From JAGNLV01 sp964612145 (GTDB lineage Bacteria > Zixibacteria > MSB-5A5 > GN15 > FEB-12), in NCBI GenBank assembly GCA_964612145.1, contig CAZTBP010000002.1:172004-236003 (forward strand): a DNA stretch of 64,000 bases, read 5' to 3'. Below, one piece after another: positions 33,671-42,994 of the stretch. The position numbers were made by a program, and so were the translations under genes. Position 1 is the stretch's first letter; every line of letters begins with the position of its first letter. The notes beneath the pieces were generated by a model that saw only the letters and a list, made by a program, of their open reading frames with translations, was not told the origin of the DNA and searched no databases.

Positions 33671-34174
33671 TCAGGACGCCCGCCGCCCCCACTCGTCGCG
33701 TTTGTCTTTCAGAGATTCCTTCTCCAGCTTTTCCTGCAGCTTGAGGATGCCATCCATCAACTGTTCCGGCCGTGGCGGACAGCCCGGCACGTAAATATCA
33801 ACCGGAATGATCCGGTCGACACCCTGAAGAATCGCATAGTTGTTAAACACCCCGCCGCAGGACGCACAGGCACCCATCGAGATCACCCACTTGGGATTGG
33901 GCATCTGCTCATACAGGGTCTTGACCACCGGGGCCATCTTATTGGAAACCCGCCCCGCAACGATCATCAGGTCGGCCTGACGCGGCGACGGCCGCATGAC
34001 CTCCATGCCGAATCGGGCCAGATCAAAATGCGCCGAGAACGTCGAGATCATCTCTATCGCACAACAGGCCAGACCAAAGCCTAGCGGCCACATGGACCGC
34101 TTGCGGGCCCAGTTGACCATCTTGTCTAGCGTGGTCATTATTATTGAATCAGGTATTTTCTCTTCTAATCCCAT
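33671..34174 (-). CDS. nuoB: NADH-quinone oxidoreductase subunit B
   Basis: 167 residues. Binds cluster N2, the last before quinone. The tandem cysteines in GFGLACCAIEM, plus GACASCGG and PGCPPRPEQL, are the four ligands. Overlaps nuoA by 10 nt. Confidence 0.97.
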   Translation of the reverse strand: MGLEEKIPDSIIMTTLDKMVNWARKRSMWPLGFGLACCAIEMISTFSAHFDLARFGMEVMRPSPRQADLMIVAGRVSNKMAPVVKTLYEQMPNPKWVISMGACASCGGVFNNYAILQGVDRIIPVDIYVPGCPPRPEQLMDGILKLQEKLEKESLKDKRDEWGRRAS

Positions 34175-34521
34175 TTCAGCGCTCCGCGGCTCAATTCATA
34201 AATGTAGCCAACCAGGATGACGGTCACGAACACCGCCATGGACCAGAATCCAAACGCCCCTAAATCACGGGCCACTACGGCCCACGGGAGCAGAAATATC
34301 AATTCGATATCGAACAAGATGAATGAAATAGCAATCAGGTAGAACTTCACCGACACCGGATTCTTCGTCGAACCCACCGGCTCGACACCGCACTCGTAAG
34401 GATCACCCTTCTTACCGAGCGTGGTTTTCCGGCCGAACAATATAGACATACCGACCAGAACACCGGCAATGGCGGTCGCCACAAAGACCAACAACAGGAT
34501 TGGGAAAAACGTATCAAACAT
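34165..34521 (-). CDS. nuoA: NADH-quinone oxidoreductase subunit A
   Basis: 118 residues, three helices. The conserved loop PYECGVEPVG and FDIELIFLLPWA are present. First gene of the operon, about 25 nt behind its predicted transcription start; a purine-rich GAGAGGAATGAAGAG serves as ribosome site region. Confidence 0.97.
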   Translation of the reverse strand: MFDTFFPILLLVFVATAIAGVLVGMSILFGRKTTLGKKGDPYECGVEPVGSTKNPVSVKFYLIAISFILFDIELIFLLPWAVVARDLGAFGFWSMAVFVTVILVGYIYELSRGALKWD

Positions 34522-34552
34522 AATTACTCTTCATTCCTCTCAGAATTCCCCA

Positions 34553-34581
34553 ACTTTAGTCTATGTACGCAGCTTTGTCAA
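34553..34581 (-). promoter_or_regulatory. Sigma-70 promoter of the nuo operon
   Basis: Minus strand TTGACA (34576-34581), exactly 17 nt, TAAAGT (34553-34558). Predicted start near 34546. The remaining gap up to 34724 is AT-rich and holds no gene that I can see. Confidence 0.8.
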
Positions 34582-34724
34582 GTATATTTGGCTGTTTCCA
34601 GCTCGATTCGGCCCCTCGCTGCGTGCCCGCAATCCTATACCTATCTATATTTATTACAAAGCCTTACATGCAAAGCCAAAACCCGACACGAACCGACAGG
34701 GTTGTGAAAAAAGTATCATTTACG

Positions 34725-35129
34725 TCAACCGCGTATAACGACACGAAAGTCCGCAAAAAGCGGGCTGCCGGTCACAATGGCCTTCACATCCGCCGCCCGA
34801 AACGCGCCATAGGCCGTCGATCGGCCGGAAAACTCTACCTTCCGCGTCTTTGACTGGACAACCAGATATCCGCCGCCGCGCAACATCACATCCTCTTCGA
34901 AAACGTTGAACATATCCGGCTTTCGCTCCCACGAGCCGGCCAGCTCGTTCTGGCTGCAGAACACCTCCACCAGGTTAGCGTGATAGGGATATTCCCGCAC
35001 CGGACCGAAAACCAGATGATTTTCGCTATCGTAACCAATCACGACAAATTTACATGTCCCTGTCTGCTCAGCCAGCTCTCCCTCAATCAGGTCCAGCACC
35101 TTCGATGTTGACTTCTCGGACGCCATCAC
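34725..35129 (-). CDS. Janus/Ocnus-like protein (PHPT1-type phosphohistidine phosphatase homologue)
   Basis: 134 residues. The C-terminal stretch LRGGGYLVVQSKTRKVEFSG then STAYGAF aligns by eye with the LGGGRI...KIHVYGYSMAYGPA block of the eukaryotic 14-kDa phosphohistidine phosphatase. YPYHANL (H50) matches the YHADI motif holding its catalytic histidine. Length is close to the 125 residues of human PHPT1. If correct, it removes phosphate from histidine or lysine residues. It overlaps the PHP-domain gene upstream by 4 nt. The alignment is from memory and needs a profile search; bacterial members are uncommon as far as I know. Confidence 0.6.
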   Translation of the reverse strand: MMASEKSTSKVLDLIEGELAEQTGTCKFVVIGYDSENHLVFGPVREYPYHANLVEVFCSQNELAGSWERKPDMFNVFEEDVMLRGGGYLVVQSKTRKVEFSGRSTAYGAFRAADVKAIVTGSPLFADFRVVIRG

Positions 35130-36175
35130 ACTCCTACTCGAATATGGTTAGAGAAGATCCATCCGCGGTCGCCTTTCCAGGCCTCGACCCGGTAAATCCC
35201 CGGTTTCTCTATACGGTACTCAAGTCTGTTACTGTCAGTCTGAACAATCTTCTCACCATTGTGAACCAGTTCTATTGTCGCCCGCGAGGGCAACTCGACC
35301 ACTATCGTCGCATTGTCCGCCGACGAAAGCGTCCCCCCGATCGTGGCTTTCTCGGTCGCATTGCGGGCCACGAACGAAAACGTATCCGCCGCTCCCCAGC
35401 GCATGTTGGAACCAAACACGCGGCAATCCCGAATGGCATCGTACAATTGTCGCTTCGCTCTTCCGAAATCGTCAGACATCGGCTCCGGGAGAATAACATG
35501 CGTCCGAAGACACCGAAAATGAACTTTGTACGGAAATATCTCAACCATAAAGGGTCCGATCTTTATCGGGAAGGCATGCGCATCGACCCCGACAATGCCC
35601 ACAAACTTCTTGTCCATATTCAGGTCATCCCACGTTCGCAGTATTCGGTCGGTCGGACCCACCATCGACTTACGCGGCGAAAACGCCATGATCAGTTTGT
35701 TCCACCGGGTCAGGCACTCCATCCATTCTGACATCTGATTCCATAACTCGATACCATGATACCCATTGACCGTCCAGTCGTCCCATGGATACGGCGGATA
35801 CTCGGCCATCTCATCACGGATCTCATCCGGATGCGCCATGATCCCCAGCGCGCCGTCTCTCGCCCCGGCCGCAACATACTCTTTGGCCGTCATATCAGCC
35901 GGATACACTTTCGGCGATTCAAACAGGAGGTAATGATGATGGTCCGCTTCGTCGTTATGCTCGTAGCCAATGACAACGAGGGTTTTACCATACAGCCCCT
36001 CTCCCCCGCGATCACGGTTCGAGAGGGTCATGTGATCGGCAAACATCATGAAATCGCAATCAGTGTGTTGCCCGATCTCGATCACTTCTTCCAGCGTCTT
36101 GGTACCGTCAGACTCGGTCGTGTGAATATGGACCGCCCCGCTGTATTGATACCAGTCACCGACCCGCTTACTCAT
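35126..36175 (-). CDS. PHP-domain phosphoesterase
   Basis: 349 residues. Metal-binding motifs of the PHP superfamily are in order: VHIHT (residue about 16), ADHMTL, GYEHND, HHHYL, MAHPDE and the closing VGVDAHAF. A C-terminal domain of about 100 residues (VVELPSRATIELVHNG) looks like a beta sandwich. Substrate unknown; relatives hydrolyse phosphate esters of nucleotides, sugars or histidinol. Coupled by 4-nt overlap to the PHPT1-like gene and by 8-nt overlap to the MFS gene. Confidence 0.8.
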   Translation of the reverse strand: MSKRVGDWYQYSGAVHIHTTESDGTKTLEEVIEIGQHTDCDFMMFADHMTLSNRDRGGEGLYGKTLVVIGYEHNDEADHHHYLLFESPKVYPADMTAKEYVAAGARDGALGIMAHPDEIRDEMAEYPPYPWDDWTVNGYHGIELWNQMSEWMECLTRWNKLIMAFSPRKSMVGPTDRILRTWDDLNMDKKFVGIVGVDAHAFPIKIGPFMVEIFPYKVHFRCLRTHVILPEPMSDDFGRAKRQLYDAIRDCRVFGSNMRWGAADTFSFVARNATEKATIGGTLSSADNATIVVELPSRATIELVHNGEKIVQTDSNRLEYRIEKPGIYRVEAWKGDRGWIFSNHIRVGV

Positions 36176-37487
36176 GCAGCATCTTCTCCGTCCGGGGTAC
36201 TTTGCGGAATATGACCAATCCGATCGCCATCATCACCACGAGCGTTATAACTGCAACCTTGTACGGCAGTTTCCCGGCATCGACGGGTGAAATCGAAAAG
36301 AAATCGACGGCCGCCGCGCCCAGCGGACGCTCCGGCCGGAACAGATACACGGTGGTCGTCCAGATCAGTGGTCCAATCACCGCCGCGGCCCGACCCGAAA
36401 GTGCGAACAAACCAAAAAACCGACCAAGCTCATCCCGTGGAACCAGCTCCGCCAGCAACGGCCGCGACACCGTCCACAACCCACCCAGCAGCACTCCCAC
36501 GACCGAACCCAGCACCCAGATCACTGCCATCGAATCAGTCGATACAAACAGCACCAACACAATCATCCAGCCCCACACTATTGCCGCCATCAGCGACTTC
36601 AACGACACCTTCTCGGCGATCTTCCCAACCGCAAACGACCCGATCACGGCTGTAATGGTCGAAATAATCAAAAACGTCGTTATCTGCCCTTCCTCAAGCC
36701 CCAGAACAATCGAGCAATACAGGCCGATATTGATAATCACCGTCGTAACCGCATCCTCAAAGAAGTAGTCCGAAATCAGGTACCGAAGCACCCCGGGATA
36801 CTTCTTCGTCTGACGGATACCGTCCCAGACCTCCCGGTACGCCTTCTTCAGCCCCGCAGACCTTGGCTTCACATATGGTTTCTCATGCACCCAGACAAAC
36901 AGCGGAATTGACAGCACCAAAAACAGCAGCGCCGTCGGAATAAACGCCCCCATTTTGCCGCTTCCCTCAAGTACCGGAACATCAAACCCAAACATTTCCC
37001 CCGTCACAAATGGCAGCACGAGAATCATCCCCAGGACCGACCCGACATAACCCAGCGCTACTCCCACGCCCGACACAAACCGCGCCCTCGTCCCATCGGC
37101 AACTGAGTAAAGCAAAGCGTTGTAAAACGGCTGCGCCGCCTCGTAGCAGAAATTGGCAATCATAAACAACAGCACCAGCCCCGCAATAAATGTCGCCGGC
37201 ACCACCGCCATCCCGGCCACCGCGATGCAGCACGTAAATGTGAACAGCAGGACAAAGAGCTTTTTTTTGGTAGAATGATCCGACATCGCCCCGAGCGCCG
37301 GGATAAGCACGGCAACAACCAGCATGGAAAGCGAAAATGGAATATCAAACCACCGGTCGTCCCGACCGAGATCCTGTACGATGTATCGCTTAAGATACAG
37401 CGATACGATATTCATGGAATAAATCGTATTGGCCAGGTCGTATAACGACCATCCGACAACGTCCTTACGCCAGATGGTATCAGCCAC
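36168..37487 (-). CDS. MFS transporter, Atg22/UMF1 family
   Basis: 439 residues, 12 helices. The N-terminus WSLYDLANTIYSMNIVSLYL and the loop GAMSDHSTKKK are typical of the UMF1/Atg22-like major facilitator family, whose eukaryotic members export amino acids from the vacuole. Bacterial substrates are unknown. It overlaps the PHP gene by 8 nt and follows the HD gene by 8 bp. Confidence 0.85.
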   Translation of the reverse strand: MADTIWRKDVVGWSLYDLANTIYSMNIVSLYLKRYIVQDLGRDDRWFDIPFSLSMLVVAVLIPALGAMSDHSTKKKLFVLLFTFTCCIAVAGMAVVPATFIAGLVLLFMIANFCYEAAQPFYNALLYSVADGTRARFVSGVGVALGYVGSVLGMILVLPFVTGEMFGFDVPVLEGSGKMGAFIPTALLFLVLSIPLFVWVHEKPYVKPRSAGLKKAYREVWDGIRQTKKYPGVLRYLISDYFFEDAVTTVIINIGLYCSIVLGLEEGQITTFLIISTITAVIGSFAVGKIAEKVSLKSLMAAIVWGWMIVLVLFVSTDSMAVIWVLGSVVGVLLGGLWTVSRPLLAELVPRDELGRFFGLFALSGRAAAVIGPLIWTTTVYLFRPERPLGAAAVDFFSISPVDAGKLPYKVAVITLVVMMAIGLVIFRKVPRTEKMLHE

Positions 37488-37495
37488 GCGGAAGC

Positions 37496-38056
37496 CTATA
37501 ACTGGAGATCGTCGCGAATGTTCATCATCCCCTCGTGCACCAGCAGGAGGAATTGCTCGAGTTCGAGACCAAGGGCGGAGCAGGCAGCCATATTTTCACG
37601 CGAGGCGCCGGCCGCAAAACGCTTCTCTTTGAACCGCCGCAGCATAAACTCACCATCGATTGCATCCAGTCGCTTGTCTGGATGCATCAGCGCACAGGCA
37701 ACGATAAACCCCGTGGCCGGATCGGTGGCAAACAACGTCCAGTCGAGTTTGGACTTGCACGGCACATGCCCCGGATGAGCGTGAATGGCGTAAATCATCT
37801 CCTCCGGCAGATCATACGGCTTCAGCCAGTCGGCAGTTACGTAGGTATGCGCCCTCTCGTCATCCTTGGTCTCGTTGTAATCCAGATCATGCAGCAGGCC
37901 CGTCAGCCCCCAGTATTCAACGTCCTCGCCAAGGTGCTCAGCCAGCCGCCGCATACCCGCCTCGACCGAGAGGATATGCTTCAGGAGATTGTTCTTGCCG
38001 ATCTTCTCCAGAACCAGATCGTATGCATCACTGCGGGAAATGCCAAAGTCAGTCAT
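37496..38056 (-). CDS. HD-domain hydrolase
   Basis: 186 residues. LLKHILSVEAGM, GLLHDLDYNE (the HD pair) and IHAHPGH are the metal-binding motifs of the HD superfamily. Similar small bacterial proteins are annotated as HDIG-domain or predicted metal-dependent phosphohydrolases. Substrate unknown. Sixty-two bp downstream of the TonB-type receptor gene; it may start a new transcript, but I see no clear promoter. Confidence 0.85.
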   Translation of the reverse strand: MTDFGISRSDAYDLVLEKIGKNNLLKHILSVEAGMRRLAEHLGEDVEYWGLTGLLHDLDYNETKDDERAHTYVTADWLKPYDLPEEMIYAIHAHPGHVPCKSKLDWTLFATDPATGFIVACALMHPDKRLDAIDGEFMLRRFKEKRFAAGASRENMAACSALGLELEQFLLLVHEGMMNIRDDLQL

Positions 38057-38118
38057 GGAGAGTAATTAACCACTCGCAACGCGCGGTGTCAAGGTTCACC
38101 CGCAGCCAGCATCGCGGC

Positions 38119-40134
38119 CTAATTCAGGAAACGCCAGTCAAAACCAAAATAAAAGTACCGACCCGGAATCGTCAGGTACTCACGCTGACGATACGCTGTC
38201 GAAAAAACGTTCTGGAAGACAAAGTGCATACGGTAGTTCTTCAACGCAAACGAGAGCTTGGCATTCGCCACCAGCTGCTCGCCCAGGTCCTCTTCAAAAT
38301 ACCCGTCATACAAACCGGTGAAAGTAATCTCGCCGTAGGCAAACAGGTCGATCAACCGCTGCGGCCAGTACACATGCAGCTCCATCCCGGAAAACGTACT
38401 GTATTCAGGCGTATAAGATCGGTTCTCAAACGCATCGTAATCAATATGGTAGTACGATGCTCCGCCCAAAAACGACAGGAAATCCGCAATCTTCAGCCGA
38501 GGCAGCACCGACGCCGTCGCAAAGGTCACGTCACCATTGATCGGCGAGAACCGCACCTCGCCCGAACCTAACGTGTCCGGCTTCCAGTCGATCCCGTCGA
38601 TAATCTCTCCTCCCGCCGCTGTGATCCCGATATTCGTTGTCGGACTGCCGAGCTGCAGCAGAACCGATCCAATCAATTGCTGCTCTTTCTTAAGATCGAT
38701 ATTCCCGACCTCCGAATAGGCACCGGTGCTCCCGTAGATGAAGCCGAACACTTCCGGCTCGTATCGTTCGTGAAGTCTGGGCGCCCGCGAATCGTATCCC
38801 GCTGATAACATCAGCAATCCACCCTCTCCTGACCGGAACAAACTCAGCATACCATTCGGCAGCACGTAAGGATCCTCCGACTCGTGAACCACCACCCTCG
38901 TGCCGGCCGTCATCGCCCAGCGCCATCCCTCGGAAATATCCGCCAAACGAAGCAGTGCGTCACCATCAATCTGGTGCAACTGCCCGCGGCCGTGGTCATA
39001 CTCCGTCCAGTTGCCGGACACCTCCAGTGAATACAATCGAGACCCGCCAAGCCACGCCAGTTGCGTGAAGCCTCCGTGCGATGTGTGGTTGAAACGGCTC
39101 TCCAGCGTACCGGTGAAATCCGACCCTTTCCGCTCGTGCTGATAGCCTAACTCAAAGTGAGTAGTGCGCTTCCCCGATTCCGCAGAATAAGACACGCGCG
39201 CCTTGCGGTCAAATCGCGATCGATTTACACTGCTCCCGCTGCGCTCCGGACGAATCGACAACGGCCCCTCCATATCATACAGGTGCCCCCACGTCCGAAG
39301 CCCTGTATTCCCACCCAGCGGAAAATAGAAATCTCCGTAGTACTTGTACTGATCTGATGACCGGCTGAACGTCACCCCGTCGGCATTACGATAAGCTATC
39401 GAGGCATCGACCGTGCGGCCATCAGTGAAGTTCTTTGATAACCGACCACGCACGAACGCGTAGTCAAACCCGCCCTGATCGGCCAGCAGGGCCGAATGAT
39501 AATCAAAATCATCTACCCGCTGCGGCCTCGTTACCATCGTGGCGACACCTCCACCGCCGAACAACTGCCCGTACGGCCCCGGCAGGAAATAGATCTCGTC
39601 GTCCAAAGCCGTCGGTATTGCGTTCATATCGGTCAGGCCGTCCGGCTCCGGGATATTCCCAAATGGCTCAATCTCGTAACCGTACGAAATAAACCGCATC
39701 CGGTCCCCCTTCAGACCAAACGGCTGCACCGTCGTTCGCATCGGTGTGTTCTGATATCGCATATCAAGATACGTAGGATCGTAGCGGAAGTAGTCGCCGG
39801 CATCCTGATAGAAACCGCGATCGACAGCATCGCGCATGTTCAATCGCTCACTGGTGAAATAAACCACCAGCGTATCAAACACCGAAAGTGCCGGTTGGCG
39901 CTTCTCCTGGAGCTGCTCCTGCTGGTACTGCTCGTAGCGCGCCTCAAATTTCGCTTTCGCCCGTTGCGCAGCCGAAAGCGTATCGGAGAGTGTATCTGCA
40001 GGAGCAGCCTGAGTCGTATCGACAGTGACTGTGGTATCGGCTTGTGCGGCCTGGGTCGTATCGGACGGCTCTTCGGCTGCCAGGCACACGCTCCCCGTGA
40101 GTAAGAGAACCAGGCCGACGATGCGGCTTTTCAT
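38119..40134 (-). CDS. TonB-dependent-receptor-like outer-membrane barrel
   Basis: 671 residues from ATG 40134, chosen because it overlaps the upstream stop as ATGA. The signal peptide (MKSRIVGLVLLLTGSVCLA) is followed by a Thr/Asp/Gln-rich linker, then a plug-like segment (FLPGPYGQLFGGGGVATMVTRP; key part GQLFGGGGVATMV) and a long run of amphipathic strands ending FDWRFLN. The plug is short and no clear TonB box is visible, so TonB dependence is an inference. Coupled to the ECF-type S component upstream, which suggests vitamin or cofactor uptake. Confidence 0.7.
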   Translation of the reverse strand: MKSRIVGLVLLLTGSVCLAAEEPSDTTQAAQADTTVTVDTTQAAPADTLSDTLSAAQRAKAKFEARYEQYQQEQLQEKRQPALSVFDTLVVYFTSERLNMRDAVDRGFYQDAGDYFRYDPTYLDMRYQNTPMRTTVQPFGLKGDRMRFISYGYEIEPFGNIPEPDGLTDMNAIPTALDDEIYFLPGPYGQLFGGGGVATMVTRPQRVDDFDYHSALLADQGGFDYAFVRGRLSKNFTDGRTVDASIAYRNADGVTFSRSSDQYKYYGDFYFPLGGNTGLRTWGHLYDMEGPLSIRPERSGSSVNRSRFDRKARVSYSAESGKRTTHFELGYQHERKGSDFTGTLESRFNHTSHGGFTQLAWLGGSRLYSLEVSGNWTEYDHGRGQLHQIDGDALLRLADISEGWRWAMTAGTRVVVHESEDPYVLPNGMLSLFRSGEGGLLMLSAGYDSRAPRLHERYEPEVFGFIYGSTGAYSEVGNIDLKKEQQLIGSVLLQLGSPTTNIGITAAGGEIIDGIDWKPDTLGSGEVRFSPINGDVTFATASVLPRLKIADFLSFLGGASYYHIDYDAFENRSYTPEYSTFSGMELHVYWPQRLIDLFAYGEITFTGLYDGYFEEDLGEQLVANAKLSFALKNYRMHFVFQNVFSTAYRQREYLTIPGRYFYFGFDWRFLN

Positions 40135-40658
40135 TGCAGCGCCCATCCTCGGTCATATAAATACCGGGTGGCTCCGAAAAGCAACGGGAAAATGACAATG
40201 TTGGCCGCCAGCGAGATAGCCGCCCAGATCATCCCTCCGATAAACCTCGGCCAGAACGGCCCGAACACCCACGCATCAGCGGCATTCACCGGCAAATAAA
40301 ACAGCACCGTACAGGCCGTAGCCGCCACCAAAAGATTCATCGTGAGCCGATAACGGGTGTACCGACTCCAATCGGTCTTCCTGAATAGACCGCCCACCAG
40401 ACCGGAAAGCGACGCACCCACAACCTGGGCAATCATCACCGGCAGCGCCGCCGGACCGTACGGGTTGAACAACGTCCACAGCACCATCCCGACCGCTCCA
40501 ACCAGCACTCCCGGCCCAATCCCCCACAGGAACCCGGCCGAAAAAACGATAAAGAAGATGAAATTGATATTAGGCAGGTAAGACGTTCCCCACGACAGCA
40601 CGTAAACCAGCGCCGCAAACAGCGCCACCCGCGCTATCATCGACGGCCCCTGGCTCAT
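40131..40658 (-). CDS. ECF-transporter S-component-like membrane protein
   Basis: 175 residues, about six helices. The N-terminus IARVALFAALVYVLSWG, the central NFIFFIVFSAGFLWGIGPGVLVGAVG (key part GFLWGIGPGVLVG) and the size match substrate-binding S components of energy-coupling-factor transporters. No ECF T or ATPase genes are in the window. It overlaps the protease gene upstream and the barrel gene downstream by 4 nt each. Together with the barrel this looks like a two-membrane uptake route; cobalamin or a related cofactor is one guess. Confidence 0.7.
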   Translation of the reverse strand: MSQGPSMIARVALFAALVYVLSWGTSYLPNINFIFFIVFSAGFLWGIGPGVLVGAVGMVLWTLFNPYGPAALPVMIAQVVGASLSGLVGGLFRKTDWSRYTRYRLTMNLLVAATACTVLFYLPVNAADAWVFGPFWPRFIGGMIWAAISLAANIVIFPLLFGATRYLYDRGWALQ

Positions 40659-42994
40659 CGGATAATCGCTACTTTGGTCTTGTCCTCCACCAGAACACTG
40701 CCGCCGGTCGCGGAGTCATACAGCCGTCCATACACAATATACGCCCCCGAAGCCACCTCGTTGCCGCTCTCGTTGCGCATGTCCCACGTCGCCTCAACGA
40801 CATTATCTACAGTCGAAAGAGACTCCACCGATTCCAGCGATCGAACCCGCTCTCCCGCTACCGTATAAATATCCGCAACGACCCGCACTTCTGTCGGCGG
40901 TACGCCGATATCATTGGTCGGCGCCTCGAACCTGAAGGTAATTAGTTCTTCCGGCATCTCCGACACCACAGCCGGATTCGGGTACGGCGCCATCACCATA
41001 GCCGGAAGATTCGGGTCGACCGGCTCCACGTTGGCAGTATCAATATAATATCCAACATCCATCGGTATATAATACGGAAACGGCCGGTAGTAGTTACTTG
41101 AATTGGAAGGCGTCGCCGGCGAAAGCGCCAGCGTGACCGACTCATACTGGAACGGGTTCGGCACGCCAAGCACACTCACGGCATTATCCGCAAGCTCAAA
41201 ACGGCTGAATTCTATCGGCGTCCCGATATCGGGAAAATCGAATATGAACGTCGCACCCCACGGTCCCGGCAACTCGGGCACGCGAGTATCGGTCCCCAAA
41301 GCCAGTGTAATATCAAGCACACTGTCGACCGTTACCCACTCGGCCCCGACCGAGTCTATCAACCTCGTCGAGTCCGTACACCGCAAGTCAACCAGTGTGT
41401 CGCATACCCAGTAGGTCACGGAACAGTCACCTATGAGCGGGCATCGAACATGAGTAAAGTCCCACGGGTCGTTCACGGTTACCTGCGTGGAGTCCCCGCA
41501 CACGCTGTCACTATAGTCAAAGCAATTCCAATACGTCGTGTCATATGCCGGACGGTTCAAAGAATCGACACGCAGAAAGTCATAGCCCAACCCCGGATCC
41601 AGCACTTCGGTAGAGTCAACACACGTCGAATCCAGCACGTCCTCACAAATCCAAAACGCCGTGTCCGGTCGAAGCAGAAACGTATTCTCAAATCGAATAA
41701 AAGTCGCCCCGTTGTGAAGAGGGTTGTAGGGGTTCTCACGGGCCAATTGGATGGTCGGATAGGTTTCAATGTGCGCAAACGTCTGGTCCTCGAAATTCGG
41801 AAACGCTACCCGCTCCTCAAATCCAACTCCAGCCGGAGCTTCATTGGCCCGTGAACCGGTGAACCAGGTCCACAGTGTAAACTCCCGCACGGTCGTTCCC
41901 CAGTCCTCTCCCCCGCCCGTCGCCGAATCGATCGCGCTATTGGTCGCCAGCAAAAAGTCCGGTCCGAATCCACCGAACCCACCGTCACCGCACCGATCCC
42001 AGATCGCCTTAATAACACCCGGACCGAATGTTTCGTCGAGAAACATCGGGAAGATCCCGGCGGCATACGGCCGCAGATCCGAGAACCGGTCAAACTGCTG
42101 CAAAGACATGCGCGGGTCATTGAAGAAAAACGGCAGGTACGAATAAAAGTCATTTATATCGTCATACAGCTCCTCTTCCATCCACACCGACGACATTTCC
42201 ATCCAGTACCGAGCGACCATTGTGTCCTGTCCGATTTCATAAAAATCCGATTCCGTGAAATCAATCCCGAACTGGACCGCATGAAAATACTCATGGGCCG
42301 CCGTGACTCGCACAGCATCCAACGGTCGATCCTGGTACTCAGTCAAGTTCTGGTAGTCACGATCCAGTATAATATACGAGGTAGCCCGCAGCGATGTCGG
42401 ACCATCGATGAAGATCGAGTCCAGATACGCCAACCCATATACGCCGGTACCCAGATCAAGCAGATACACGTCATAGAGCGAATCTCCGGCTGCCGGATAC
42501 AGGTCGTCGCGCGGGGCAGGATTGTAGCCAAGGACATTCACAATCTGGTTGTATACCGAATCGAAAATAATTGCCGTCGATTCTACATAGTCGGGAATTG
42601 AGTTCTCGTCCAGATCACCAGGCAGCACAGCATCATCACCACTTTTCGTGTAATGAATCTTAAACAATCCCGCAGGACTCGTATGGGTCGCCGTATCACC
42701 AGTCAGCGTCGGGCGGGTTGAAATCTGCAGCCCCTGCGACGCCAACAGTTCTTTGTCAAACCGATGCCGATTCATGACAAATTCAGCCGCAATCGACATG
42801 CCGCACTTTATCCTCGGCTCGGTCTCCAGCTCCTCGGCCGCCGCCGCAAGACCTTCCGGCATCTCCTCCGACCGCCCGGTCACATACTGCAAGTATTCGA
42901 GAATTTCAATCTGTTGTTCTTTGGGGAGGGGTTCAGCCTGCGCCGCCGGCAGAAGAATCAGCAGGACTAGGATCGATGCAAGGAGCTGTTTCAC
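40655..42994 (-). CDS. Secreted putative metalloprotease, MXAN_6640-like
   Basis: 779 residues from GTG 42994, which overlaps the upstream stop as GTGA and has AAGGA ahead; it exposes a clean signal peptide (KQLLASILVLLILLPAAQA). The central domain has HEYFH in TAAHEYFHAVQFGID and a downstream WMEE, a gluzincin-type arrangement. The C-terminus (VADIYTVAGERVRSLE, ending SGAYIVYGRLYD) is a FlgD-like Ig domain as found at the end of many FCB secreted proteins. Several short cysteine pairs lie in the middle (CEDVLDSTCVDST). Substrate unknown. Confidence 0.8.
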   Translation of the reverse strand: MKQLLASILVLLILLPAAQAEPLPKEQQIEILEYLQYVTGRSEEMPEGLAAAAEELETEPRIKCGMSIAAEFVMNRHRFDKELLASQGLQISTRPTLTGDTATHTSPAGLFKIHYTKSGDDAVLPGDLDENSIPDYVESTAIIFDSVYNQIVNVLGYNPAPRDDLYPAAGDSLYDVYLLDLGTGVYGLAYLDSIFIDGPTSLRATSYIILDRDYQNLTEYQDRPLDAVRVTAAHEYFHAVQFGIDFTESDFYEIGQDTMVARYWMEMSSVWMEEELYDDINDFYSYLPFFFNDPRMSLQQFDRFSDLRPYAAGIFPMFLDETFGPGVIKAIWDRCGDGGFGGFGPDFLLATNSAIDSATGGGEDWGTTVREFTLWTWFTGSRANEAPAGVGFEERVAFPNFEDQTFAHIETYPTIQLARENPYNPLHNGATFIRFENTFLLRPDTAFWICEDVLDSTCVDSTEVLDPGLGYDFLRVDSLNRPAYDTTYWNCFDYSDSVCGDSTQVTVNDPWDFTHVRCPLIGDCSVTYWVCDTLVDLRCTDSTRLIDSVGAEWVTVDSVLDITLALGTDTRVPELPGPWGATFIFDFPDIGTPIEFSRFELADNAVSVLGVPNPFQYESVTLALSPATPSNSSNYYRPFPYYIPMDVGYYIDTANVEPVDPNLPAMVMAPYPNPAVVSEMPEELITFRFEAPTNDIGVPPTEVRVVADIYTVAGERVRSLESVESLSTVDNVVEATWDMRNESGNEVASGAYIVYGRLYDSATGGSVLVEDKTKVAIIR

